The notes beneath the pieces were generated by a model. The model saw nothing but the letters and a program-made list of their open reading frames with translations. It made no database searches and had not been told where the DNA came from. From positions 1 to 39,801 of the IMG/VR virus record IMGVR_UViG_3300042465_005944: DNA of 39,801 bases; one strand, written 5' to 3'. Below are positions 17,125 through 25,031 of this stretch, in pieces (positions within the stretch are counted from its first letter, which is position 1; each line of letters begins with the position of its first letter). A program made the translations under genes and the position numbers. This stretch comes from a virus.

Positions 17125-17383
17125 GCAATTCCCCTGCTTTCCAGGCGTCCCACCAAACGGGCTTGCTTGAGCCGGTCCAGTCGTTGCCGACCTGTTTTGT
17201 GCCTGTCTTCTGCTCGTAGGCGCGTAGCTTCGACCGAGACGTGATCTCGTGCCCGTCCTGCGTTACAAACGGCTTGATGTCCGGCATGAATCGGTACGCC
17301 GCCTGCACCTCCGGCCCGTTGTGGTCGTGGATCTCCACCATGCGCTCAAGGTCGGGATCGTAGCGAAAGCGTCGGCGGTTCAT
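17117..17383 (-). CDS. Conserved small protein in the portal-scaffold interval, 88 aa
   Basis: Begins MNRRRFRYDP and contains DLERMVEI, AAYRFMPDIKPFVTQDG, HEITSRSKLR and YEQKTGTKQVGNDW. This compact motif string is shared by small proteins in alphaproteobacterial phages. ATG 17383 overlaps the upstream stop as ATGA; a start at 17395 would add four residues. It overlaps the scaffold start by eight bases. Function is unknown. Confidence 0.7.
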   Translation of the reverse strand: MNRRRFRYDPDLERMVEIHDHNGPEVQAAYRFMPDIKPFVTQDGHEITSRSKLRAYEQKTGTKQVGNDWTGSSKPVWWDAWKAGELRG

Positions 17384-17610
17384 TCGTTCACCCATCGTGG
17401 CACGTCATCCGGCAATGGATCGTCTGGCGGCAGCACATCGGCCACTACGTCGCCGTCGCGCCAAGCGCTGCACAGCGCCATGTCGAGCGTCGTGGCGTCG
17501 TGGCGGTCACAGCGGCCGGCCGAAGCAGCTTTCCCCTGCCACCAGCCGCAGTTGGCGCAGCGGGGCTGATCATTCGCGCGCTGCGCTTCAATTCGGGCGC
17601 TGTTGGCCAT
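17380..17610 (-). CDS. Cys-rich small protein, 76 aa
   Basis: Carries CANCGWWQGK and two further cysteines (GRCDRHD, ALCSAW), a spacing consistent with a small zinc knuckle. The acidic C-terminus (DVLPPDDPLPDDVP) resembles a protein-contact tail. It overlaps the end of the portal gene by 23 bases. No function is assigned. Confidence 0.65.
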   Translation of the reverse strand: MANSARIEAQRANDQPRCANCGWWQGKAASAGRCDRHDATTLDMALCSAWRDGDVVADVLPPDDPLPDDVPRWVNE

Positions 17611-19579
17611 TGGCTGCCTTCTGTTGGAGCGCCATCACACCGGCATCGCGCGCGAACGCGGCCTTGGCTTGCTGCGCCTGCATGTCGATGGCGGCGGACT
17701 GCTGCTTGACTTGCAGATCCATCACCTTGCCTTGCATATCCAGCTGATGGCCTTCGCGCTTCATAGCCATCTCGGCTTCTTTGGCTTTCATGTCGGCTTC
17801 CGCCTTGACCACGGCGGGATCTGGCGGCGGCGGCTGTTGAGCGGCCTGCGCCTGCTGCTGAGCGAGCGCCTGGAACGCCTCGTCAATGCTGTCTTCCATC
17901 GTGCGGCCGGCCTTGAAGCCGCGCACGCCAAACGACATCAGCTCGCCCACGAGCTTCAGCATCGGCGGGCCGCCCAGCTGCACCACGGGCAACCACTGCT
18001 GCGCCATGCCGCCCATGGCCGTCAGCATCTCGACGCGGCTTTGTTTCTCCGCTTCCGCGTCCTCGAACACAGTCGAGTCGGTCTCGATGTCGATCTGATA
18101 GCCGCGCATCTCATCGGAGCGCAGCACCTGCATCGCCTGCTGGAACAGTTCATCCTCGGCGTTCATGCCGGTGATAGATGCGAGTTTCTCCGGCGTGAAA
18201 TTCTGACAGATCAACTCAGCCTTGAGCCTGTACGTGTCCCGGACCCAGCGCTGGACCTCACGCTGTGCATCGCGGAGCCGCATGCTGCCGAACTGTGCCT
18301 TAATGTTCTGCGCCGTGGCGGTCTCGTTTGGGTTCGTGCTGCCGCGCACGATGTCGGAAATGCCCGACACCTCATAAATCGCCTGAATTAGCCGGTCGCG
18401 CTGCTCGTACAGCCCGATCAGCGTGTCGGCTATCGGCTTGATGTCCTCAGTATCAAAGGCTTTCTTGAGCCCGCCGGCCTGCTGCACGAGGTTGTACTTA
18501 GCCCCATCAACGCCGATGAACTCGTTGTCTCCCGCCTTGGCAAGCCGCTTCAACTCCGGTACCGACGCATCGTACACGCCGCGCCGCTTAAGCGCCTTCA
18601 CCAGATTGGAGATGCGGCCCGTGATCTCGTCCAGATCTTCGGCTTGATCCTCATACTCGGCGTAGTAGGCGGTAGGCACATAGCTGTCGGTGCCGAGCAC
18701 GGCAGACAACGGCTCGGCCAGCGGCCAAAAGCCTTGCAGCTCATAAGGGTCTTCGTCGATCCGCAACGCTTTGTTGTACCCCTTCACGATCCAATAGCGA
18801 CGCAGCGAGGTCTTGCACCAGACCTCCCACACCTCGGCCCGCTTGATGTCGTCGGGGATGTCCCGGTCTGACTTGTCGCCCATGTCGGGCGCCCAATTCA
18901 GCGGGATTTCGTCCGGGTTCTTAAAGTTGTTGTCTTTCAGATCCTTGCGGCTCATCCGATGGCGGAAGCCAACCCACGTTACCTCATTCCAGCACTGGCC
19001 GGGCGACCACAAGAAATCACGCCAATAGACGTGCTGCTCCTTGATCTCCTGCTCAGCGATCTGGTCCACCATCACCGGCTGGCCATCGGGACCGATAGCC
19101 GGCTGCCCCGTCAACGGATCGACCTGCGGCACCTGCGTCGTCTCGGCCGTGTAGTCGAGGCGCACCACGCCGCGTCCGGGCAACGTCAGATCATGCACAC
19201 CGGAGCGATATGACCGGTCGTGCTGCGTGTTGTCGGCGCAGTAGGACAGCGCGCGCTCGACAATCTCGGCCACGGTGCGGGCAACGGGGTTGCGATCCCC
19301 GAACCGGCGGCGCACGTCCGGCTTTGGCGTGCGAGCGTATAGCGCGCTTTTGAGGGTTTCCGTGTTAGAGTAGAGAATGCTGAACTGGCGCTGTTTGCGA
19401 TTGCGGAGCGCGGCCTGCTGCTCTCTACGATACCGCTTCTGCACCTTGTCGCCGTACTCGCACCAGTCCTTTACCTCGCGCTCGGCCAAATGCAACTGCA
19501 CCTGCCAATGCCGCGCGGCCTGCTCGGGCGTCATGCCGGGGTCTTCAGTGGTCTCGCCCTTGCTCGGCTCGTCCATCAT
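17588..19579 (-). CDS. Portal protein
   Basis: The start at ATG 19579 (MMDEPSKGET) overlaps the preceding stop, and GGGG lies just upstream. A longer frame to 19693 runs through the upstream gene and is rejected. The 663-aa product has the podovirus portal pattern: RYRREQ helix, FSILYSNTETLKSALYARTP, an early beta-rich wing, EVSGISDIVRGSTNPNETATAQ in the stem region, and a long Gln/Ala-rich coiled C-terminus (about 590-663). The portal is the dodecameric DNA channel that the large terminase docks on. It lies between terminase and scaffold, as in related phages. Confidence 0.85.
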   Translation of the reverse strand: MMDEPSKGETTEDPGMTPEQAARHWQVQLHLAEREVKDWCEYGDKVQKRYRREQQAALRNRKQRQFSILYSNTETLKSALYARTPKPDVRRRFGDRNPVARTVAEIVERALSYCADNTQHDRSYRSGVHDLTLPGRGVVRLDYTAETTQVPQVDPLTGQPAIGPDGQPVMVDQIAEQEIKEQHVYWRDFLWSPGQCWNEVTWVGFRHRMSRKDLKDNNFKNPDEIPLNWAPDMGDKSDRDIPDDIKRAEVWEVWCKTSLRRYWIVKGYNKALRIDEDPYELQGFWPLAEPLSAVLGTDSYVPTAYYAEYEDQAEDLDEITGRISNLVKALKRRGVYDASVPELKRLAKAGDNEFIGVDGAKYNLVQQAGGLKKAFDTEDIKPIADTLIGLYEQRDRLIQAIYEVSGISDIVRGSTNPNETATAQNIKAQFGSMRLRDAQREVQRWVRDTYRLKAELICQNFTPEKLASITGMNAEDELFQQAMQVLRSDEMRGYQIDIETDSTVFEDAEAEKQSRVEMLTAMGGMAQQWLPVVQLGGPPMLKLVGELMSFGVRGFKAGRTMEDSIDEAFQALAQQQAQAAQQPPPPDPAVVKAEADMKAKEAEMAMKREGHQLDMQGKVMDLQVKQQSAAIDMQAQQAKAAFARDAGVMALQQKAANGQQRPN

Positions 19580-19827
19580 AGCCCCGTCGCGGTGTTGATG
19601 GCGGACCAGCTGGTGAACCCCTTGGCCACGGCATAGGCGGTCTGCGCGGCCGGCAGCGAGGTGTACGACGCGACAAGCTCCGCGTTGATCCACGCCAGCA
19701 TACGCTCATTGTAGGTTGTGCCCGTGGTGCCATCCTTCGTGAACAGCGCCAGCCAGTCCCCGTTATAGGGGTGCGTGGTGCTGGTGCTGACGCGGATGGC
19801 GGCCTGCAGGCCGGAGTGGTTGCTCAT
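19576..19827 (-). CDS. Small protein between terminase and portal, 83 aa
   Basis: Starts ATGA overlapping the terminase stop, and its own stop overlaps the portal start, so it is tightly coupled to both. The sequence contains GDWLALFTKDG and ERMLAWINAEL, then Ala/Thr-rich helices. Such small genes between terminase and portal are common in podoviruses. Function is unknown. Confidence 0.65.
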   Translation of the reverse strand: MSNHSGLQAAIRVSTSTTHPYNGDWLALFTKDGTTGTTYNERMLAWINAELVASYTSLPAAQTAYAVAKGFTSWSAINTATGL

Positions 19828-21158
19828 TCGTCGTCGAAATCCATTTCACCCATGACATCGGCCATGGTGCGGGGCTTGATCAGCGCCTTGATCGGGTCGG
19901 CAGGCTTGTCGGCGGGCTGCATCTCGCGCCATGCCATAGCGGCGTACCGGAAGGCGTCGGCAGCGTGCGAGGTCCAGTCGTGCTTAGGCGTGCTCTTGAA
20001 GGTCTTGGCCTTGTCGTCGAAGTCGGCGTGATACTGGCGCAGCGCTTCGAGCCCGTGTTTGCAGCGGATTGCGTCGAACCACATGCGAGGAAACGTGACG
20101 CGGGCTGCGTTGATGCCGTCCATAATGGTGTGTTGTGGGATCACGCGCGGCTTGCGCTTCATCGTGATCAGCGTTTCAACGCGCGTGCGGCCGGTGCCCA
20201 GCTCGCGCACCTTGGCGTCATGCGGTACCCAGTCGTCGCCGTAGGTGTAGCTCCTGGCCCTCAGCACGCCAACGTAATGGTCCAACCCATGTCCGGCGTT
20301 CTCGTAGTAGTCGATGAACCGAACGCCATCGGACGCCACCTGAAAAAACCAGATTGCCGTGCTGTCATCGATGCCCAGATCCCAGGCGGTGTAGACTGGC
20401 AACGCGGGATCGACCTCGAGGTTACGGATGCGGCCCGCACGCTCAGCGTCAGCGACTTCCTTGCCGTAGTAGGCGCCGACCACCGCAGCGTTGAAATCGC
20501 ACTCGATTTCCTGCTGATACTGCTCGGGCGTCATCTCAACCCGGAGCGCGTCCAGCTCTTCGTCGTCGAGCAAGCCGCTTTCGGAGCCCTTGAGCATCAG
20601 CGCGAACCAATCCGGTGAACTCTGCGCCCGTTCCCACACATGAAAAAAGTCGTTGCGGCCTTTTGGTGTGCCGATGAACACGCCCCAGCCCTTGCGGTCG
20701 GCGAGCATCGGACGGATGACCTCAGGCCATGCGGCCGGGTGCATATCGCCGTATTCGTCTAGGATCACGCCGTCTAGATAGGCGCCACGCAGCCGGTCGT
20801 AGTTGTCGGCACCGGCCAAGCGCACGCGCGCCTTATTGTGCGCGAACTCGACATACATCTCGCTCTCGTTGAGACGAACGCCTGGAATGGGCGCCGTGAA
20901 TCGCTTGACGTAGAGCCAAGCCACATCTTTCGCTTGGTTCCAGTGCGGCGCAACGTAAGCGAAGCGACCATCTTGCTTCTGGCACCGCAGTGCGTAGTCG
21001 ATCAAATCCATGACACACGCCACGGTCTTGCCGGCGCGGCGATGGGCCACCAGACACGACCAGCGCGCCCTCCGCTTGTGGAATGGCACGAATTGGTCAC
21101 GCGGCCTATACCCGAGGTCAATGATGCGGCGTTGGCTGGTCGCGGTCTGCGTCTGCAT
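19824..21158 (-). CDS. terL: Terminase large subunit
   Basis: This 444-aa ATPase-nuclease packages DNA into procapsids. Walker A is HRRAGKT (39-45) and Walker B is VILDE (131-135). The C-terminal nuclease half starts near YTAWDLGIDDS with its acidic residue and contains HDAKVRELGTGRTR and DAFRYAAMAW. Length and motif order match the Terminase_6-type large subunits of rhizobial podoviruses. The gene overlaps the small-subunit gene by 41 bases and leads into the portal. Confidence 0.9.
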   Translation of the reverse strand: MQTQTATSQRRIIDLGYRPRDQFVPFHKRRARWSCLVAHRRAGKTVACVMDLIDYALRCQKQDGRFAYVAPHWNQAKDVAWLYVKRFTAPIPGVRLNESEMYVEFAHNKARVRLAGADNYDRLRGAYLDGVILDEYGDMHPAAWPEVIRPMLADRKGWGVFIGTPKGRNDFFHVWERAQSSPDWFALMLKGSESGLLDDEELDALRVEMTPEQYQQEIECDFNAAVVGAYYGKEVADAERAGRIRNLEVDPALPVYTAWDLGIDDSTAIWFFQVASDGVRFIDYYENAGHGLDHYVGVLRARSYTYGDDWVPHDAKVRELGTGRTRVETLITMKRKPRVIPQHTIMDGINAARVTFPRMWFDAIRCKHGLEALRQYHADFDDKAKTFKSTPKHDWTSHAADAFRYAAMAWREMQPADKPADPIKALIKPRTMADVMGEMDFDDE

Positions 21159-21432
21159 GGTCCCGTGGAACTGCGGAGACTACGGCGATGCCGAGCGGAT
21201 GGTTTGCGTCGCCTCGGTGCTCGATGTTGGAGAGGCGCGGGTGCATGTAGGGGGCAGCGGCCTTAGCGGCATCGAGACGCTTGTCGAAATGATGGCTTTC
21301 GTCACGCATGGCGGCCAACAGGAACTCAAGCGGGGTAATGCCTTCATCGGCGGCCCGCGTGGCGATCTCTACTGTTTTCTTGCTGAGCGCCCCACGCTTA
21401 CGTCCTGCGCCCTCACGACGACCGCCACGCAC
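21118..21432 (-). CDS. terS: Terminase small subunit
   Basis: Starts with GTG at 21432, preceded by AAAGGAAA. The 104-aa product begins with RREGAGRKRG followed by LSKKTVEIATRAADEGITPLEFLL and RLDAAKAAAPYMHPRL. That N-terminal GR-EGAGRK segment and the AA-APY-HPRL helix are typical of small terminase subunits of alphaproteobacterial phages, which recognise the packaging site. The C-terminus is His/Asp-rich and may be the large-subunit contact. Confidence 0.8.
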   Translation of the reverse strand: MRGGRREGAGRKRGALSKKTVEIATRAADEGITPLEFLLAAMRDESHHFDKRLDAAKAAAPYMHPRLSNIEHRGDANHPLGIAVVSAVPRDHADADRDQPTPHH

Positions 21433-21462
21433 GCTTTTGATTTCCTTTGAATGTTCTTTGAA

Positions 21463-22419
21463 TTACGCCACCACCGCCGTGCGTGGCTGGATGCCCTCAG
21501 CGGTGCGAATGAGATGCGTTGACAACCAGCGATCCTTAACCGGAGCGGCAGGGGCTGTGTCCGTTGCGGCCTGCAGCGTGTTTGAGATGCCGCCCACTAG
21601 ATCCTCGGGCTTCCAGCCGAACAGCATGATGAGGATGCGCACGATGGTCAGTTCTGCAAACAACGAAACGACGGCCTGAGCCAGCGACAGGTAACGGGAG
21701 ACCTGATCCTCTGCGGCGTCGTTGCTGGTGTTGCTGGCGAGGATGATGCCGCTGAGCACCTTGGCTTGTCCGTCACCCACCTTATGAGCACCGAGGCTGG
21801 CAATCTGCGCCTGTACGGTCTTAACTTCGGTTGCAAGCTGGCCGGCGCGCTTGGCGGTCGATAGTTCGCCCTGACGGTCGGCGTAGGCTTTGCAAAACTT
21901 GCGCTGGCTGGCCGACTTCTGTGCCTTGCACCCGTCTGTCTGCACCCATGCGAAGCTATCGCGCATGATCTTTAGATCGGCTTCGATGCGGCCGGCGTCA
22001 CGGTAGCCACCAAGGCTCACAAGCTCGGCCTGGATGCGCTTCTCATCGTTCTGAAGGGCTGCTACCCGGCCGCCGTCAAAGTGTGCGGTGCTGTTGGCCG
22101 TCAGTCGGTTGGACCCAATGTGGCCGGCGCTCATGGTTAGCGCCCAGCTGGCAAAAACAACGCCTGCAAAGGCGAGGAACGCGGCGGTTGCGCGAGCGCG
22201 CTTGGCCCATGCGGCTTCAATCATCAACCAGATGATGGTTCCGACTACGACGATAGCCACAGCCATCAGGCCATAGACAATCTGATCGAGCGGATCATCG
22301 GTGAGCTTGGAGGCGAAGCGGTAATTCAGAATCGACATGCCGCCGACGATGGCGACAGCGGCGAATACGCCGGCGCTGCAGATGATGGCGCGCACGATGC
22401 GGACGGGGTTGGTGGTCAT
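21463..22419 (-). CDS. Membrane protein with coiled coil and paired cysteines
   Basis: This 318-aa protein has three predicted N-terminal transmembrane segments (about 10-32, 47-70, 76-97), then a helical region with two cysteines (164 and 176, DGCKAQ and KFCKAY), and a fourth hydrophobic segment (about 243-268) before a short soluble tail. It lies just upstream of the small terminase gene. The same plan occurs in the plus-strand protein at 23209..24084, which suggests distant homology. Function is unknown; a role at the envelope such as exclusion or lysis control is speculative. Confidence 0.6.
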   Translation of the reverse strand: MTTNPVRIVRAIICSAGVFAAVAIVGGMSILNYRFASKLTDDPLDQIVYGLMAVAIVVVGTIIWLMIEAAWAKRARATAAFLAFAGVVFASWALTMSAGHIGSNRLTANSTAHFDGGRVAALQNDEKRIQAELVSLGGYRDAGRIEADLKIMRDSFAWVQTDGCKAQKSASQRKFCKAYADRQGELSTAKRAGQLATEVKTVQAQIASLGAHKVGDGQAKVLSGIILASNTSNDAAEDQVSRYLSLAQAVVSLFAELTIVRILIMLFGWKPEDLVGGISNTLQAATDTAPAAPVKDRWLSTHLIRTAEGIQPRTAVVA

Positions 22420-22450
22420 GGTCTGGGTGTCCCTGAGGGACGCGCACTAG

Positions 22451-22651
22451 CTAGTGGTAGGTTTCTGCAAAAATTTCGGCGTAACGCTCGGGGTCCGTCA
22501 GCGCCAGCATGACCAGGTCGTAGGCTTGGGACGCGGCCTGCCGGGCTTCCATGCCGTGGTATGAAAGGCGCTCAGCCAGCGCTGCGGCAAGGTCCGGGGC
22601 GTTGATGCCGAACTCGAAGAACTCCGCGATAGCGTCGTCTCTACGGCTCAC
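22451..22651 (-). CDS. Small acidic helical protein, 66 aa
   Basis: Starts with GTG at 22651, overlapping the stop of the upstream small membrane gene (GTGA). The product is helical and acidic (RRDDAIAEFFEFG, APDLAAALAERLS, DLVMLALTDPERYAEIF). It precedes the membrane-protein gene by about 30 bases. No family was recognised. Confidence 0.5.
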   Translation of the reverse strand: MSRRDDAIAEFFEFGINAPDLAAALAERLSYHGMEARQAASQAYDLVMLALTDPERYAEIFAETYH

Positions 22652-22809
22652 TGCACCATGGCTCCGGCAATCATGAGAACGCCAACCAGAAACCCAAGCA
22701 TGGACAGTAGAGCGGCAATGGCGTTGGTCATGGTGGCAAGCCTGTCTGTGGCGGCTGCGGACAACGCGATCACGTACAGGAGGGCGGAGATGCCGGCGGC
22801 GGTGGCCAT
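22648..22809 (-). CDS. Small membrane protein with two hydrophobic segments, 53 aa
   Basis: The minus-strand frame runs from ATG 22809 to a TGA overlapping the next GTG start. The peptide has an N-terminal hydrophobic stretch (ISALLYVIALSAAA), a short polar turn (TDRL) and a second hydrophobic run (IAALLSMLGFLVGVLMIAGAMV), which gives a hairpin topology. The start lacks a clear Shine-Dalgarno site, so a nearby upstream TTG is an alternative. A holin-like role is possible but not shown; it lies far from the endolysin. Confidence 0.5.
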   Translation of the reverse strand: MATAAGISALLYVIALSAAATDRLATMTNAIAALLSMLGFLVGVLMIAGAMVQ

Positions 22810-22857
22810 CAATCTGCCAGGATCGTGTGGGATGAAACTAACGCTCGAGATAGCCCC

Positions 22858-23094
22858 TCAGCGTGAAGTGTCGGCCCGGAGCATGTAAGCGTACCGGGCC
22901 GGTTGGGCATCTAGGCGCAATTCAGGATTGGCGGGGAATGCAATCCCCTCGGGGCCTACGTCGTTGGCTCCACGCAGAACGCCAACGATGGCGGTGCTAG
23001 GCTCGTCCGTATCAGCCGCAGCTGATCCACATCCTCGAATAGCTGATTTGCCACAGGGGTGCAAGAGAATGCACAGGCCTGTGCAGATTTTCAT
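22858..23094 (-). CDS. Uncertain small ORF in regulatory gap, 78 aa
   Basis: An open frame from ATG 23094 begins MKICTGLCIL and ends YAYMLRADTSR. The N-terminal part is Cys-rich and overlaps a 16-base palindrome, so its coding status is doubtful. The C-terminal part (GPEGIAFPANPELRLDAQ) looks more protein-like. No ribosome site precedes it. It may be a relic or chance frame in the 399-base gap between 22809 and 23209. Confidence 0.25.
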   Translation of the reverse strand: MKICTGLCILLHPCGKSAIRGCGSAAADTDEPSTAIVGVLRGANDVGPEGIAFPANPELRLDAQPARYAYMLRADTSR

Positions 23095-23110
23095 TTGCGG
23101 TTAGGCAAAT
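23070..23110. promoter_or_regulatory. Two perfect inverted repeats upstream of the plus-strand moron gene
   Basis: TGCACAGGCCTGTGCA (23070..23085) is a perfect 16-base palindrome. ATTTGC-N6-GCAAAT (23093..23110) is a second perfect inverted repeat. Their centres are about 24 bases apart, roughly two helical turns. They lie in the gap between the divergent moron and late/minus genes, about 100-140 bases before the moron start, and look like operator sites for a dimeric regulator. No confident -35/-10 pair was found here. Confidence 0.55.
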
Positions 23111-23208
23111 CACTGTAGATTCATGCCGTTACCAAAGCGGGCTCACACGACGCGCTAACGTCATGCGAGCCCTGATCCAAACCCCTGGGATAAGCAGGAG
23201 CAGGACTA

Positions 23209-24084
23209 ATGAAAACCGTAGCAGGAATTGCCGCGCTCGCAAGCGCTGGCGCACTTCTTTCTATCCAGATCGTAGGCGGCCTCGAGCATGTCGCGGGCGG
23301 CTCGCTCTACACCCAAGCCTCGATGATCTCAGCCATGGTGGCCACGGCGGCGCTGCCCGTGTTCATTCACGCGGCGTGGTCTGTGGCACGGCCCATCGCG
23401 GTTGCACTGTTGGTCGGGTTCGTGGCGTTTCTCGCGTATTCCCTCCCGGCCACGGTGGGCAGGACCGGCGAGGTTAGGCACGCCAAGGCCGCAGTGAGCG
23501 TGGACCGGGCGACGGTCGAGGCCGATCTCAGGAGCACGCAGACCCGGCTGACGTGGGCCATGGACGACACTGCACGGGAGTGCGGCACGGGCGAAGGTCC
23601 GGCCTGCCGCGGCAAGCGTCAGACAGTGCAGGCCCTTGAGGCGCGCGTGGAAAAGCTGCGTGGCGAGCTGCGCACGGCCCCGGCTGGCGATCTCGGCAGC
23701 GAAACGTGGGCGTGGGCAACGGCGGGAACAGTTTCCGCAGAAGCGATCCGCAAGGGATCGGTGCTGGCGTTCGCGCTCGGCCTGGAGATGAGCATCTGGG
23801 CACTCACATGGCTTGCCACGGTGCTGTTGGTGCCGATGGCAACGGTTTCCGCGACGGTTTCGCGGGCCTCCGATTTGGTGGTGCCGGAGGACACGACGGA
23901 CGCGGAGCTGGAAGAACTGCGGCAACTGTTGCTCGAGCAGGGCCGCCCGCTCACGAACGATGAAGTTGCCGCGCTGCTCGCCGTCAGCAAGGGTGAAAGT
24001 TCGAAGCGTGTCTCGAAAGCGGTCACGGCGGGCTTGGTTCAGCGCCGCCGGGAGGGGCGTGAGGTCCAGATCGTACTCCACTAA
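23209..24084 (+). CDS. Membrane-anchored winged-helix protein (moron candidate)
   Basis: This 291-aa plus-strand protein lies in a minus-strand region. GCAGGAGCAGGACTA before ATG 23209 gives a good ribosome site. It has three N-terminal membrane segments (about 5-25, 38-58, 61-81), a helical region with Cys125 and Cys133 (ECGTGEGPAC), a fourth hydrophobic segment (about 185-212), and a C-terminal winged-helix-like domain (about 235-291) with ELRQLLLEQ, LTNDEVAALLAVSKGESSKRV and AGLVQRRREGREVQIVL. A DNA-binding domain tethered to the membrane is known in ToxR/CadC-type regulators. A strong terminator follows. A lysogen-expressed conversion or exclusion gene is inferred. Confidence 0.65.
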   Translation: MKTVAGIAALASAGALLSIQIVGGLEHVAGGSLYTQASMISAMVATAALPVFIHAAWSVARPIAVALLVGFVAFLAYSLPATVGRTGEVRHAKAAVSVDRATVEADLRSTQTRLTWAMDDTARECGTGEGPACRGKRQTVQALEARVEKLRGELRTAPAGDLGSETWAWATAGTVSAEAIRKGSVLAFALGLEMSIWALTWLATVLLVPMATVSATVSRASDLVVPEDTTDAELEELRQLLLEQGRPLTNDEVAALLAVSKGESSKRVSKAVTAGLVQRRREGREVQIVLH

Positions 24085-24104
24085 GACCTCGGGCACATGG
24101 TTCG

Positions 24105-24134
24105 GCCCCGGCTGTTCACGCGGCCGGGGCTTTT
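24105..24134 (+). terminator. Rho-independent terminator after the moron gene
   Basis: An 8-bp GC stem, GCCCCGGC (24105..24112) with GCCGGGGC (24123..24130), is followed by TTTT. It ends transcription of the plus-strand gene just as the opposing NusG-like gene ends (stop at 24133). The reverse direction lacks a T-run, so it is directional. Confidence 0.85.
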
Positions 24135-24591
24135 ACGTGCCTGGATGGGCGCGGGCGAGGTCGGACTCGCGGAGTTTGACGATGTGGGTTTTGCCGAACA
24201 TGACAACGCGCACGTCATACCAGTGAGCGCGGTGGATCTCCGCGATGGTGCCGGGCAATTCGGTGTAAGCTCCGCGCCTGATTTTGACGGCATCGCCGGG
24301 GGCAAAGGCATGGCGGCGCTGTGTGACGCTGGTCCTGACGTAAAGGCGCCGGACTTCCTGACGGTCGGCAACGCCTTTGTTTGCTCGAATGTGTTTGGCC
24401 TCGTAGGGCTTGCCTTCCGCAAACACGTAGCCGGGGGCAACGGGCACGCGCCGGCTGACCGTCCTATGTGCGCCGCGATACGACTTTTTCTCTGTCGGGA
24501 CAGCAGCCTTAAACCCGGACTGGCGTGCTTCCTTGGCGGCCTTTCTCTCCTGCTGCGGCGGTGTCGTGTAAACGTTGAGTGTGCTCGTCAC
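24133..24591 (-). CDS. NusG-like transcription factor (NGN plus KOW)
   Basis: This 152-aa protein starts with GTG at 24591, with AAAGG seven bases upstream. Residues 4-85 resemble a short NusG N-terminal domain: LNVYTTPPQQERKAAKEAR, AVPTE and a PVAPGYVFAEG element equal to the P-GYV(F/L)V signature. Residues 95-147 match a KOW domain: FAPGDAVKIRRGAYTELPG, then VMFGKTHIVKLRESDLA. Known NusG/RfaH proteins bind the RNA polymerase clamp and change pausing or termination. This is the last gene of the left early operon and faces the late genes, so an antiterminator role is plausible but inferred. Confidence 0.75.
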   Translation of the reverse strand: MTSTLNVYTTPPQQERKAAKEARQSGFKAAVPTEKKSYRGAHRTVSRRVPVAPGYVFAEGKPYEAKHIRANKGVADRQEVRRLYVRTSVTQRRHAFAPGDAVKIRRGAYTELPGTIAEIHRAHWYDVRVVMFGKTHIVKLRESDLARAHPGT

Positions 24592-24700
24592 GGAATAACC
24601 TTTCGTTGAGCAACGCGAGCACGAGGTGGGGACTGACGGTGAGGGCAACGCCGGCTTCGGCGCAGAGGGTGGCGTCGGATCGGAGCTGGGCGAGGTTCAT
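24509..24700 (-). CDS. Small hypothetical protein, 63 aa
   Basis: ATG 24700 overlaps the upstream stop (ATGA). The sequence starts MNLAQLRSDATLC and includes GVALTVSPHLVLALLNERLF, then a charged tail. It overlaps the NusG-like gene by 83 bases in another frame, which suggests coupled translation. No function recognised. Confidence 0.5.
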   Translation of the reverse strand: MNLAQLRSDATLCAEAGVALTVSPHLVLALLNERLFRDEHTQRLHDTAAAGEKGRQGSTPVRV

Positions 24701-24840
24701 TTGCTTTTCTCCGCCCATTGCTTGGCGAGGCGCGATGCCTTGAGAGCCTTGTTCTTCTTCTGCTTTGCCGGCATCCGGGGCGGGCGCTTCACGATTTTGC
24801 CGTCAACGATGCGGTATCCGGTGAGGGGCTTGGTGCTCAT
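24697..24840 (-). CDS. Small basic protein, 47 aa
   Basis: ATG 24840 overlaps the upstream stop. The product (MSTKPLTGYR, then IVDGKIVKRPPRMP, and many Lys in the tail) is strongly basic and may bind nucleic acid. It is part of a chain of four-base overlaps in the left early operon. Function is unknown. Confidence 0.5.
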   Translation of the reverse strand: MSTKPLTGYRIVDGKIVKRPPRMPAKQKKNKALKASRLAKQWAEKSK

Positions 24841-25031
24841 GCGGCCCTCCGCTGCTTGTCCCGGATCGGCTTGCGCAGTTCGAAATACGCCCGCCTTTCG
24901 GCCGTTTCCCGGTCCTGTCCGTCGCAATACTCGATCATCGCCGCGCGCTCGTTCCAGTCGTCACGACGGTCAGCGTCCCAGCGGGAGACGGCTTCTCTAA
25001 TCGCCGTGGGAAGGTGGCCAGCGTGGGTCAT
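24837..25031 (-). CDS. Small charged protein, 64 aa
   Basis: ATG 25031 overlaps the GapR-like gene by four bases. The sequence is rich in Arg/Asp/Glu (SRWDADRRDDWNERAAMIEY, RETAERRAYFELRKPIRD). It is a helical, compact accessory protein of the early operon. No family was recognised. Confidence 0.55.
   Translation of the reverse strand: MTHAGHLPTAIREAVSRWDADRRDDWNERAAMIEYCDGQDRETAERRAYFELRKPIRDKQRRAA

Noticed and set aside
16150-17244. 364-aa plus-strand frame
   Set aside because: Antisense to the scaffold and small portal-linked genes, which have clear family features.
22658-22888. 76-aa plus-strand frame
   Set aside because: Antisense to the better supported minus-strand membrane hairpin gene with an overlapping start/stop.
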